From NCBI GenBank assembly GCA_964472315.1, contig CAYYJS010000013.1, forward strand, positions 1-64,000: DNA of 64,000 nt, written 5' to 3'. Of this stretch, positions 1 through 8,195 are shown piece after piece (position 1 is the first letter of the stretch; every line of letters begins with the position of its first letter). Below the pieces are notes generated by a model. The model searched no databases. It was not told the origin of the DNA and saw only the letters and a list, made by a program, of their open reading frames with translations. Origin of the DNA: CAYYJS01 sp964472315. Lineage in GTDB: Bacteria > Verrucomicrobiota > Kiritimatiellia > UBA8416. The position numbers were made by a program, and so were the translations under genes.

Positions 1-2
1 CA

Positions 3-518
3 ACTATCTTGATTCAAATCCGCCCACCCTCCATCATCTTCTCAGTCCGCGCTCAGGACACAGTGGCGCGGTTTCTCAATAGAGACAACATCGTGGACCC
101 AACCAAGGACTTCACCGGCCTGCGCGAGGACCTCCGTGCGGCCAGGAACAAGGTGTTGAGCGAATTGCCCGTGGGCCTGTACGAGAAGGTTCTGCGCATC
201 ACCCCGGACGGGCACCACGCCCTGCTGCTCCCCGCCGATGACACCGATTTGGACAACAACCCCGCGCTGGATACCGCGACCAGGGGAAAACTCAAGTGCC
301 AGCGCAAGCGCCTGCGCCTCCTGTTTACTGATGACCATCTCAAGCAGCTCAAGCGCGTTAAGCTCATCGATGACATACTGGCCTGTACCGAACGTGTCTT
401 GAACCCGGCAGCCCACGGCGGCAATCCTCCTCTCTACGAAAGGGAAGTCGCCGACGCCCTTAGCCTGCTCCAGCAGCTCGATAGCTCGCTCATTTGCGCT
501 GGGAGTAGCACGGCATGA
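3..518 (+). CDS. C-terminal part of an unidentified protein preceding an AAA_13 ATPase
   Basis: The frame is open to the left edge of the window, so this is probably the 3' part of a longer gene; a TTG at 9 is the only early start candidate in the window. The protein is rich in basic and acidic helices and ends in a segment around LNPAAHGG followed by a short helix. I do not recognise the family. Its stop overlaps the ATG of the next gene in an ATGA, so the two are translationally coupled and probably act together, most likely as a two-gene defence system in which this is the partner of the ATPase. That role is inferred only from the coupling. Confidence 0.6.
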   Translation, partial: TILIQIRPPSIIFSVRAQDTVARFLNRDNIVDPTKDFTGLREDLRAARNKVLSELPVGLYEKVLRITPDGHHALLLPADDTDLDNNPALDTATRGKLKCQRKRLRLLFTDDHLKQLKRVKLIDDILACTERVLNPAAHGGNPPLYEREVADALSLLQQLDSSLICAGSSTA

Positions 519-2827
519 TCACTCGCATTCTCGAGATTCGCGGCGTCGGATCGCTGAAGAACGTGCGTCCCGACAAGGGGCATGAGTGCTCTTTTGCCCG
601 TCATACGGTTGTGTACGCTCCGAACGCGACGGGGAAGACCACCCTTGCTGCCGTTTTGAAGGCGTATGGCTTCGATGATCCTGTTCTGATCGGTTCACGC
701 ACGACACTCTCAGGGGGAGCGACACCTTTTGCCATCATCGAACTCGACGGCAGGGCGCGCCGCTTCCAGAACGGATCTTGGTATGGGCGCCAGGATGCGG
801 AGTATCCATTCGCAGTGTTCGACCATGCATTCATCGAAGACAACGTCTTCGCCAGCGAGGTTACGCCAGACCATTTGAAGTCGATCCATCGCATTGTCAT
901 CGGGACAACCGGCAAGGCGCTCAACGATACCCTTGAGCGATGTAAGCAGGCCGAAAAGGAGGTCCGTCGCGACTTTCAGGCACTTCAGAAGGACCTGGGC
1001 AACCTTCAAACGACCACAGGGCGGCAAGACTATCTTGACCTGCCTCGATCACTCACACGCACCGACGCCGAAGCACGCACAAATGAGTACGCGGGACGGT
1101 TGAAAGCGTTGAAGGATGTCGCCGCTGTCGCGACTTTGGCGGTGCCCTCGCTGCAACCGCTGCGGCTCGGGGATTTCGCCGCCTTGAGAAGGGTGGCAAC
1201 CGCCAGCGTGGCGGTTGTGCATGCCGATGCAAAAGAGCGGGTGAAACAGCGCATACAGACGGTGCTCAGGGCAGATCGGGAAGCCGAATCCTTCCTCAAC
1301 ATCGGCCATAGGTTGCGCCCTCCTGACGGTCAGTGCCCATTCTGCGGTCAGAATACGAAGCCGGTCGTGCGTCTTCTCGACGACTATGAGAAGTGCTTCG
1401 ACAAATCGTTCGCGGAACTGAAGGACAATGTCACTGAGCGGGTAAAGAGGTTCGCGGAATGGTCCCCGGCGAAGGACCTGCAGGCATGGATGGCGACGGC
1501 AGCGAACGCTGCAACCCTGCGTGAAAAATGGGTCGGGCTGATATCAGACCTACCACCGCTGCCGGACGTGGGTGCTTTCATCGAAGAAGCGGCGGCGACG
1601 GCGGTTGCTCATCACGCCAAGGCGCGCGAGGAGTTGGAGAAGAAGACGCTATCGCTGGATGCGAAACCGGATTTGGCTCATCTCGACGATCTGGAGGGTC
1701 TGCTTCGGCGTGTCAGGGCAGAGACGGAACGATGTGTGCAAGCGTGCGAGCAAATCGGAGCACGGATCGCGGAATTCCGTCAGAAGTTGAAGCAAAGCAA
1801 TGCTGAAGATACGGAACGTGAGTTGGCTCGCCGCCGAGCAATCGTTGAGGGATTGAGCCCGCCCGCGGACATCTGGCGAAAGCGATTTCGGGAAGCGGAA
1901 GCTCTTCTGACTGCAAGGGAGAAAGAGAGAGAGTCGGCGGAAAAGGTTCTGGAAGCCTACTGTCGCGAAACCTATGCGGAATTCCAGAACGGAGTAAACC
2001 ACTTCCTAAGTGGTTTCGATCTCCGGCTTACTGTAAGCGGCCTTGAGCCCCGCTCAACGAAGCAGAGCAACCAGGTTCTTGCGGATATTTCGTTCGGCGT
2101 GGATGGTTGCGCAGTTTCGGCGTCCAAACGGCAAAGCAACGATCCGTGCTTCAAGAACACCCTGAGCGAAGGAGAGAAAAGCGCCCTTGCCTTTGCGTTT
2201 TTCCTCGCGGACCTGCGACGGAGGGACGACCTTTCCAACGCCATTGTCATTCTCGACGATCCTCTGTCGAGTTTCGATGACGGGCGCAGAGAGGAGACAG
2301 CCAATATTCTCGCCCGTCTGTCGGAGAAGTGCCGGCAAGTGATCGTGCTCACGCACAGGACCGATTTTGTCGTCCGGCTATTTGAGCAGCCATCGTTTGA
2401 CGGCAGGTTTCTGCGGCTTGCCGCAGACGCGGCGCAGGGTGTCCGGATCGAACCACTGGACGTTAAGGATCTGCAGCAACAGCCCCATGAGAAGAACGTC
2501 CGAGCTCTTGTCAGCTTCGCCGAGACTGGCGTACCACCCGCCCGCGACAACCTCCCTCGCCTGGTCCGCTGCGTTCTCGAATTCGCGCTGGCGGCCAAGT
2601 ACCTCGTCCGACTTCATAGGGGCGAGCGTGACTTGACAGCAATGCACAATCGGCTGCGGGCAGATGGCTTGCTCGGCCAGGAAGTCGATGCGGAACTGAC
2701 GTATCTCAACAGCCGATCACAAGAGGGTCTCCATGCCGCAACAAGCCACGACCCAACGCATGCCCTTTCAGACACTGAATACCGGCGACTTGCCAAGCGT
2801 ACACTCGATCTCCTCGAAAAGATCTGA
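515..2827 (+). CDS. AAA_13-type (PrrC/RloC-like) ATPase with CxxC zinc-hook motif
   Basis: A 770-residue ABC-type ATPase of the Rad50/SMC-like AAA_13 group. Visible elements in order: Walker A APNATGKTT near residues 35-43; long coiled-coil arms; a single CPFCG motif at about 274-278, like the zinc hook of RloC and Rad50; a second coiled coil; ABC signature LSEGEKSAL near 550; Walker B AIVILDDPLSSFD near 576; and a switch histidine in LTHRTDF. The C-terminal 130 residues carry a helical domain like those ending many phage-defence ATPases (PtuA, PrrC relatives). I cannot confirm the Arg-Glu-His triad of the PrrC anticodon nuclease. It is coupled by ATGA to the upstream gene. Defence function is a family inference. 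Confidence 0.85.
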   Translation: MITRILEIRGVGSLKNVRPDKGHECSFARHTVVYAPNATGKTTLAAVLKAYGFDDPVLIGSRTTLSGGATPFAIIELDGRARRFQNGSWYGRQDAEYPFAVFDHAFIEDNVFASEVTPDHLKSIHRIVIGTTGKALNDTLERCKQAEKEVRRDFQALQKDLGNLQTTTGRQDYLDLPRSLTRTDAEARTNEYAGRLKALKDVAAVATLAVPSLQPLRLGDFAALRRVATASVAVVHADAKERVKQRIQTVLRADREAESFLNIGHRLRPPDGQCPFCGQNTKPVVRLLDDYEKCFDKSFAELKDNVTERVKRFAEWSPAKDLQAWMATAANAATLREKWVGLISDLPPLPDVGAFIEEAAATAVAHHAKAREELEKKTLSLDAKPDLAHLDDLEGLLRRVRAETERCVQACEQIGARIAEFRQKLKQSNAEDTERELARRRAIVEGLSPPADIWRKRFREAEALLTAREKERESAEKVLEAYCRETYAEFQNGVNHFLSGFDLRLTVSGLEPRSTKQSNQVLADISFGVDGCAVSASKRQSNDPCFKNTLSEGEKSALAFAFFLADLRRRDDLSNAIVILDDPLSSFDDGRREETANILARLSEKCRQVIVLTHRTDFVVRLFEQPSFDGRFLRLAADAAQGVRIEPLDVKDLQQQPHEKNVRALVSFAETGVPPARDNLPRLVRCVLEFALAAKYLVRLHRGERDLTAMHNRLRADGLLGQEVDAELTYLNSRSQEGLHAATSHDPTHALSDTEYRRLAKRTLDLLEKI

Positions 2828-2890
2828 ACCATGACACAACAAAATCGCCAGCTAACCGGCCGAATCCGATGCTGAAAGGATGAGAGCCCA

Positions 2891-3082
2891 ATGGACGTCA
2901 ACAAACTGATGCTCAGCCGGATATTCGACAGCACCGAGCGGCTCGATGCACCGCTTTTCCAGCGACCCTACGTGTGGAGCGAGAACCGAAACTGGGACCC
3001 GTTGTGGGAAGCGATTGAGTCGCTGGCGCAGAAACGCGTCGCCGGCAATCTGGGGGTGTCTGGGAGTCACGCGGAGGGTTGA
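2891..3082 (+). pseudogene. Truncated N-terminus of a DUF262 (GmrS-like) protein
   Basis: The 63-residue frame begins like a DUF262 protein, with LMLSRIF, then PLFQRPYVW, then a WEAIESL helix, which are the first 50 residues of the family. It then diverges and stops, far short of the DGQQR motif and of the several hundred residues of intact members. Its TGA overlaps the ATG of the next fragment (TGATG), so an old translational junction is preserved. A complete DUF262 protein lies 400 bp downstream, but the two N-termini are clearly different sequences, so this is a second, decayed restriction gene and not a simple duplication. Confidence 0.7.
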
Positions 3083-3303
3083 TGGGAATTCATGTCACAG
3101 CTCGGTTGGCCTGGCACAATGACGGGTGGAACGGGCGGGTTTGCCATGACCCGCCGGGCAACACGTAATGCGTAGGCTGCTACTCATACCCAGGGCTGAT
3201 GATCGCCGAGCGGCGGGACCTGGCGAAGGAGACGGCGGCGGCCGGGGTGTCTATGGCGGAACTGGACTTCGTGCCGCCCTGCATCCCGCTGGGGTGAATG
3301 CAA
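3082..3303 (+). pseudogene. N-terminal fragment of a large defence-type protein with a premature stop
   Basis: Frame 1 from the ATG at 3082 reads a conserved-looking N-terminus (VTARLAWHNDGWNGRVC), then meets TAA at 3166-3168. Reading through, the same frame continues as CVGCYSYPG and LMIAERRDLAKE and stops at TGA 3301-3303. The arrangement looks like TAC (Tyr) mutated to TAA. I recall similar N-termini on large defence-associated ATPases or helicases, but the exact family is uncertain. The end of the frame lies inside a 44-bp repeat also present at 8037-8080. GCGGAGGG is a reasonable ribosome binding site for the ATG. Confidence 0.55.
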
Positions 3304-3313
3304 CGCCGGGGCC
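3270..3313 (+). repeat. 44-bp direct repeat, copy 1
   Basis: Identical over 44 bp to 8037-8080. It encodes the last codons VPPCIPLG plus stop of the frame it lies in and continues 17 bp past the TGA as a GC-rich word ending CGCCGGGGCC. The following bases (TGTCTCTTG here) resemble the REP-like words near 6150, 17914 and 34723. The copies bracket the GmrSD-like and DUF429 genes. Confidence 0.9.
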
Positions 3314-3463
3314 TGTCTCTTGCGGCAGCACGGGCGGCCGTTCTCGCGAAGGGATCTTCCCGGAGGCCGAATCTGTGGTACGGAGGCGATTTGTCGATCG
3401 GGGATTACGTGAAGATCCGAGCAGGAAGAGACTTAGTAGTCGAGAGAGGAACCGAGTAGCGAT
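3314..3463 (+). other. Intergenic leader of the GmrSD-like gene
   Basis: No gene is supported between the 44-bp repeat and the GmrSD-like start. The stretch reads like eroded coding sequence and ends in purine-rich GAGAGAGGAACCGAG just before the ATG at 3464, which would serve as ribosome binding site. No convincing promoter was seen. Confidence 0.4.
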
Positions 3464-6106
3464 ATGGACGCGAGAGCAAGAACAGTAAGCGAGATTCTGC
3501 ACGAAGCGGCGCAGTACATGGTGCCACTTTTCCAGCGGTCGTACTCCTGGCACAAGGCGCACTGGCAGCGACTGAACGACGACGTGATCGCGCTGGCCGA
3601 CGACCCTGAGCGCCAGGTTCATTTTCTGGGACCGCTGGTCTGCACGATCGGTAAGAGCGTGCCCGGATGCCTGCCGGCGTACCAGTTGATCGACGGACAG
3701 CAGCGGCTGACGACGCTGACGGTTGCCCTGGCGGCTATCCGCGACGTGGCACGCGACCGCGGCCTGACTGAACTCGCCGAGGAGATCACCGAGGACTACC
3801 TGGTCCACAAACGCAAACAGGACCTTGAGCGATTCAAAGTGCTGCCCAGGATCGGGGATCGGGACGCGCTGAAGGCGATCATCGAAAATAGCAACCTGGC
3901 TCCGTTCGGCCATCTGAGGCTTGTTCACGCCTGGCGGTTCTTCCGTCGCCAGTTTTTACACCGCGCGCGGCGGAATCCGCGCGCCGAGCTCCAGAACCTG
4001 TTCGACACGATAACGCGGCGGCTGTCGCTCGTCGTCATTACGATCGACGGGGAGAACCCCTACGAGATCTTCGAGAGCCTGAATGCCACGGGGCTGCCGT
4101 TGGCCGAGTCCGATCTCATCCGCAACCATGTCTTCATGCAGATTCCCGTTGCCGAGCAGGATGCCTTCGACCGCTCGTACTGGCAGCCGCTGGAGTGGCA
4201 CTTCATGTCGTGGGGCGATGACCGCCCGGCGGTGATGACTGACTTCTACCGCGAATACCTGATGCGGGATGGGCGCTATTCGCGTGAGAAGAGCACGTTC
4301 GTCGGCTTCAAGCAGCAGCAGAAAGACCGCGGCCTCAACGCCAGGCAGCAGGCGGAGGAACTCCAACACTACGCCCCGCTGGCAGTGCAGATTCGCAGGC
4401 CGGAGACGTGTGCGTCTCCCGTGATCAGTCGTCGCCTCTCCGAGGTTTCGATGATGGACATCGGGACAGCCCAGGCTTTCGTGATGCACCTACTGGACCG
4501 CCATAGCCGCAGTCAACTGAGCGAGCAGGATCTTTCGACGTGCCTGTGCGATCTGGTGTCGTTCGTCCTGCGGCGCACTGTCTACGGTGACTCCACCCGT
4601 GCATACGGCCGGTGGTTCATTGAGGCCATCGCCGTGGCCGGCGACACTCCTGTTTCGAACCTGCGACGCTACTGGATGGAACGGGGCTGGCCCGATGATA
4701 CGGCCTTCACGCATGCCTTGGGAGAGTTCCAGATCTATAAACGCGAACCCCGCAAGGCCCGTATGGTGCTGGAGGCATTGGAGCTTGCATCCCAGCATAA
4801 GGAACAGGTGCCGCTGGAGTCCCTCACCATCGAACACGTAATGCCGCAAACCGTCACGGATGACGAGGCGGGAAAGGCGTGGAAGACGGCGTTGGGCGAA
4901 AGCTGGGATGATCTCCACGAACGGTACTTGCATGCACTTGGCAACCTGACGCTGACGGGCTACAACCCAGAGCTTGGCAAGATGGCTTTCCGGAACAAGC
5001 AGGAGGTTTACCGCGATAGTCATGTCGGATTGAACCAGCGCTTCCGCGACCTGACCACATGGGATTCGGAGTCCATCCGGAATCGGACTACCGCCCTGGC
5101 CGCCCAGTTGTGCCGGATCTGGCCGCGACCGGATTCTGGCATTCCCTATTCCGCGAGCCAGGATGATTTGACGGGGCAGCAGGCATCTCCAGCTCGCAAG
5201 CGGAATCTCGAATACTGGGGGGCACTCCTGAAACAATGGCCCGAACGGCTGGGCACGCCACCCGCGCCCTCGAATTCAGCCGAACTGGTCATCCCGCTGG
5301 ATAAGGAGAAGGGCGTTTCCGTCAGCCTGTGGCAATTCCGACGGGAGCGGAAGGTGGTTGTCTATGTCCGTTTCGAGGGTCGGCTCGGGCGGCGCATCTA
5401 CGGGCGGCTGCACGAGATCGCGAAGGAGATTGACGACAGAATCGAGGGCGAGCTTGTCTGGGATTGGCCCGTCAGGAGCAGTTTCGCGGTCTGCGAGGAC
5501 GACGTGGACTTTTCGGACCGGAACGACTGGGAAATTCAGCACGCCTGGTTCATCGAGGAGCTGTCCGATATTATCGAAGCGCTCACCTCCGAAATCGAAC
5601 AGGTGGCCGAGGCTGAAGAAGGCGATGGCGGGGCAGATATTCCGGATGAAGCGACCGCGGAACGGCAGCGACTGCGATACCAGTTCTGGACCGGGCTTCT
5701 CGGCTATGCGGCGACGAAGACAGACCTTCACGCCACCCGAAAACCGGGCAAGTTCAACTGGATCGGCGGAGGCATTGGCCGTAGGGGGTTCGGCCTCAAC
5801 TACAGTGTCCGTGAGTACGAATCGCAGGTTGAACTCTACATTGACCTGGGCAAGGGGTGCGAGGGGGAGAATGAGCGTGCGTTTGGCGCGCTTAAGAAGG
5901 AGCAGACGGTCGCGGAAGCGGTCTTTGGCGGTCCGTTGGACTGGCAGGATCTGCGAGACAGCCGTGCCTGCCGAATCTGCAAAGTGATCCCGGGCGGTTG
6001 GAGATCGGCGCCGGAAACGTGGAGTGAGACGCATGCGACCATGGTCGATGCGATGATTCGCCTGGATCGGGCGCTTCGGCCCTATGTGCAGGGCATGCGC
6101 CTGTAA
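3464..6106 (+). CDS. GmrSD-like type IV restriction endonuclease (DUF262-DUF1524-DUF4268)
   Basis: An 880-residue protein. The N-terminal DUF262 domain shows PLFQRSYSW near residue 21 and the family signature LIDGQQRLTTL at about 75-85, which in this family belongs to a ParB-like nucleotide-dependent fold. ESLNATGLPL follows near 206. The DUF1524 nuclease domain shows EHVMPQ at 457-462 and HALGNLTLTGYN near 490, the His and Asn positions of the His-Me finger. The C-terminal third (about 580-880) matches the DUF4268 type, with RYQFWTGLLGY near 740. In the family such proteins cleave modified, often glucosylated, phage DNA. Both catalytic halves look intact. It lies between the two copies of the 44-bp repeat. 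Confidence 0.9.
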   Translation: MDARARTVSEILHEAAQYMVPLFQRSYSWHKAHWQRLNDDVIALADDPERQVHFLGPLVCTIGKSVPGCLPAYQLIDGQQRLTTLTVALAAIRDVARDRGLTELAEEITEDYLVHKRKQDLERFKVLPRIGDRDALKAIIENSNLAPFGHLRLVHAWRFFRRQFLHRARRNPRAELQNLFDTITRRLSLVVITIDGENPYEIFESLNATGLPLAESDLIRNHVFMQIPVAEQDAFDRSYWQPLEWHFMSWGDDRPAVMTDFYREYLMRDGRYSREKSTFVGFKQQQKDRGLNARQQAEELQHYAPLAVQIRRPETCASPVISRRLSEVSMMDIGTAQAFVMHLLDRHSRSQLSEQDLSTCLCDLVSFVLRRTVYGDSTRAYGRWFIEAIAVAGDTPVSNLRRYWMERGWPDDTAFTHALGEFQIYKREPRKARMVLEALELASQHKEQVPLESLTIEHVMPQTVTDDEAGKAWKTALGESWDDLHERYLHALGNLTLTGYNPELGKMAFRNKQEVYRDSHVGLNQRFRDLTTWDSESIRNRTTALAAQLCRIWPRPDSGIPYSASQDDLTGQQASPARKRNLEYWGALLKQWPERLGTPPAPSNSAELVIPLDKEKGVSVSLWQFRRERKVVVYVRFEGRLGRRIYGRLHEIAKEIDDRIEGELVWDWPVRSSFAVCEDDVDFSDRNDWEIQHAWFIEELSDIIEALTSEIEQVAEAEEGDGGADIPDEATAERQRLRYQFWTGLLGYAATKTDLHATRKPGKFNWIGGGIGRRGFGLNYSVREYESQVELYIDLGKGCEGENERAFGALKKEQTVAEAVFGGPLDWQDLRDSRACRICKVIPGGWRSAPETWSETHATMVDAMIRLDRALRPYVQGMRL

Positions 6107-6717
6107 TGTTCTCAGCCGCCATCTGCAAGAAGGGAAGTGCGCCGCCGGGGCATGTCCCTTGTCTGGCCCCAACGTCGTCGTGGAAAGAAGGGACAGGCCA
6201 CGTGAGCGGGCGCGGGGCGTGCCGGGGGATCCACGGGCGTCAAGGGCCATCAGGGCATGGTTTCGCCTATGGGTTGCGAACGGTGGTGATGCAAGGCGTT
6301 GATGAGCAGGATATTGCGGGGGCATCGGGGGGCATCGGGGTCAGCAGAATCGAGTATTGATGAAGTGGTTGACGCTGTCCGGCGTCATGGGGGTTCCACT
6401 CCACATGGACTCTGAGGATATTGATTGTCTATGGGGACAGTAAGCGGTCATGGAGGCGGCCAGGCCCCCGCAATCGAGGCCTGGATCCAGAAACACGGAT
6501 GGCACGATACACTGCGAAGCCGCCTGACCAAGGTCGGCTTTACGCCGCCTGAGTGTCAAAGGTTTCGCAACGCGCATCACGCGCCGGATGATGAATCAAC
6601 CCACTTGCGTGAGAAGACGGAATGAGCGAAGCGAAGCACACGGTGGCACAGCATCTTTGACGCCGAACTTCCCGAGCGCAGGACAACGAAGGCCGTGCTG
6701 TCGAGACAATTGCACTC
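6107..6717. other. Gene-free stretch with repeat words
   Basis: About 610 bp without a supportable gene. It contains a REP-like word near 6148-6165 (CGCCGGGGCATGTCCCTTG), a second word GGGACAGGCCACG about 20 bp on, the 39-bp dispersed repeat at 6352-6390, and short degenerate frames. I saw no tRNA and no clear promoter for the next gene. It looks like scar sequence from mobile-element turnover. Confidence 0.5.
6352..6390 (+). repeat. 39-bp dispersed repeat, copy 1
   Basis: Matches 20067-20105 over 39 bp with two differences; the core is AAGTGGTTGACGCTGTCCGG. The flanking GGGGCATCGGGGTCA also resembles the left flank of the other copy (GGGACATCGGAGTCA), so the homology is slightly longer. The second copy abuts an IS66 transposase remnant. 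Confidence 0.85.
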
Positions 6718-8064
6718 ATGGCCTACGGGTCGATCGTTTCCGTGCCCGGGCGGGAGATCGCCGACGCCGTCGACAGAGTCGTTGATAGGGATACGCCCTT
6801 CCCGGTCGAGTACGCCCGAAGCAGCAAACGTCGAACCTGGGCTCCAACAGTCGTCGAGGTACCCGAGGGCTACGGCTCCCCAGTCAAAGCCAAGGTGTTT
6901 GTCCTCAAGGAGCACGTGACGGAGCAGCAGGCCCTCGACATGCTCTACAGGCGGGAGATCAACATGGTGGGCGATGCGACCGTGACTTACGACGATGCCC
7001 GGCAGAGGAAGAAACGGGACGGTGTCGTAATTGACAGCCGCAAGGGGTTGGGGGTTGGCAACGTCCTGTACACGACACTCCGGGCCAATATGCCGGAGAT
7101 CCTCGACAACAGAATTTCCATCGAAGACAAGGGACGCCTGTTGGCCGACAAAGCTCGCGCGAGCCTGACTGAAGAGGAATACCGCAGACGGCGGGACGGC
7201 ATTCAGTATCTTGCAGATAACATCGACCAAGGAATCATTACTCCTCTGACCACCCCGTACTGTCAGGCAATCCTGTCTGCCATCCCCGGGTCTGGCAATC
7301 TGCGGTCAGCGAGGCTGAGGCTGGCGTCTGAGAGGCTGGGAGTCCGTATTGTCGCCGGCGTCGACGGCTGCAAGGCTGGCTGGTTCGCAGTCTGGGGCGA
7401 CGGCGCCGAGAACTGGACGTTCGGCGTGTTTTCAGACTTCGCATCCCTTTGGCAGGAGCTCGCCTACGCCGACCTCATCGTTGTCGATATCCCGATCGGG
7501 CTGCCCTCCGATAGCCCCCGAACTTGCGATCTGGTGGCGAGGAAGCTCCTGAGAAGGCCTCGGCACTCCAGCGTCTTCCCGGTGCCATGCAGGCAGGCCG
7601 TACACGCCTCTTCCGAGGACGAAGCCAAGGCCGCGAACAAGCGGATCATGGGCAAGAGCATTAGCAGGCAGTGCTTGGGAATCTGCAGCAAGATCGCCGA
7701 GGTCGATCGTTTGTTGCTGTCGGACACGGAGGCACGACAAACCATCAGGGAGGGGCATCCTGAGGTCTCCTTTTATGCCTTTGCAGGTAGTAGACCCATG
7801 GAGCACAAGAAATCGATTGCCGAGGGCGTTGGGGAAAGATTGGCAGTACTGCGTGAGAGATGGTCGAGCATTGACGACCTGTTCAAGAAGGCATCGAAGG
7901 AGTGTCGCCGCGGGCATATGGAAAATGACGACGTCTTGGACGCGGCGGCCATGTACCTGACGGCGGCGGCGGAAGAGTCCAGGGCGATCCCAACAAAGCG
8001 GGAGAGGGATTCGGAGGGGCTGGCGATGGAAATGGTCGTGCCGCCCTGCATCCCGCTGGGGTGA
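6718..8064 (+). CDS. Fusion of a gamma-glutamylcyclotransferase-like domain and DUF429
   Basis: A 448-residue protein in two parts. The first about 190 residues begin MAYGSIVSVPG and contain TPFPVEYARSS and KAKVFVLKEHV, resembling the gamma-glutamylcyclotransferase-like (AIG2/BtrG) fold with its short YGS motif. From about residue 210 a DUF429 domain follows (VAGVDGCKAGWFAVW, then DIPIGLPSD, HSSVFPVP, EGHPEVSFY), an RNase H-like family of unknown activity. The final residues VPPCIPLG lie in the 44-bp repeat and probably do not belong to the original gene. No alternative start is in frame before the stop at 6658. The function is unknown; the context suggests defence. Confidence 0.75.
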   Translation: MAYGSIVSVPGREIADAVDRVVDRDTPFPVEYARSSKRRTWAPTVVEVPEGYGSPVKAKVFVLKEHVTEQQALDMLYRREINMVGDATVTYDDARQRKKRDGVVIDSRKGLGVGNVLYTTLRANMPEILDNRISIEDKGRLLADKARASLTEEEYRRRRDGIQYLADNIDQGIITPLTTPYCQAILSAIPGSGNLRSARLRLASERLGVRIVAGVDGCKAGWFAVWGDGAENWTFGVFSDFASLWQELAYADLIVVDIPIGLPSDSPRTCDLVARKLLRRPRHSSVFPVPCRQAVHASSEDEAKAANKRIMGKSISRQCLGICSKIAEVDRLLLSDTEARQTIREGHPEVSFYAFAGSRPMEHKKSIAEGVGERLAVLRERWSSIDDLFKKASKECRRGHMENDDVLDAAAMYLTAAAEESRAIPTKRERDSEGLAMEMVVPPCIPLG

Positions 8065-8080
8065 ATGCAACGCCGGGGCC
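8037..8080 (+). repeat. 44-bp direct repeat, copy 2
   Basis: Identical to 3270-3313 and overlapping the last nine codons of the DUF429 fusion. It continues as CGTCCCCCCC where copy 1 continues TGTCTCTTG. Confidence 0.9.
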
Positions 8081-8098
8081 CGTCCCCCCCGCGCTAGG

Positions 8099-8141
8099 TA
8101 GTTGACAACAGTTGACAACTGTCGCTTCGGTTCGCTAACAT
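8099..8141 (+). promoter_or_regulatory. Promoter and palindromic operator of the HTH-IrrE/PIN pair
   Basis: AGTTGACAAC occurs twice in tandem (8100-8119), and the second copy sits in a perfect inverted repeat ACAGTTG-A-CAACTGT (8108-8122). The palindrome contains TTGACA (8112-8117), which with TAACAT (8136-8141) at 18-bp spacing makes a good sigma-70 promoter. An operator covering the -35 fits autorepression by the HTH domain encoded next. Confidence 0.7.
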
Positions 8142-8195
8142 ACCAACATCAATGACAGAAGCGGGATCACTCCCGCGAAACGGGTGTGGGTGCGT

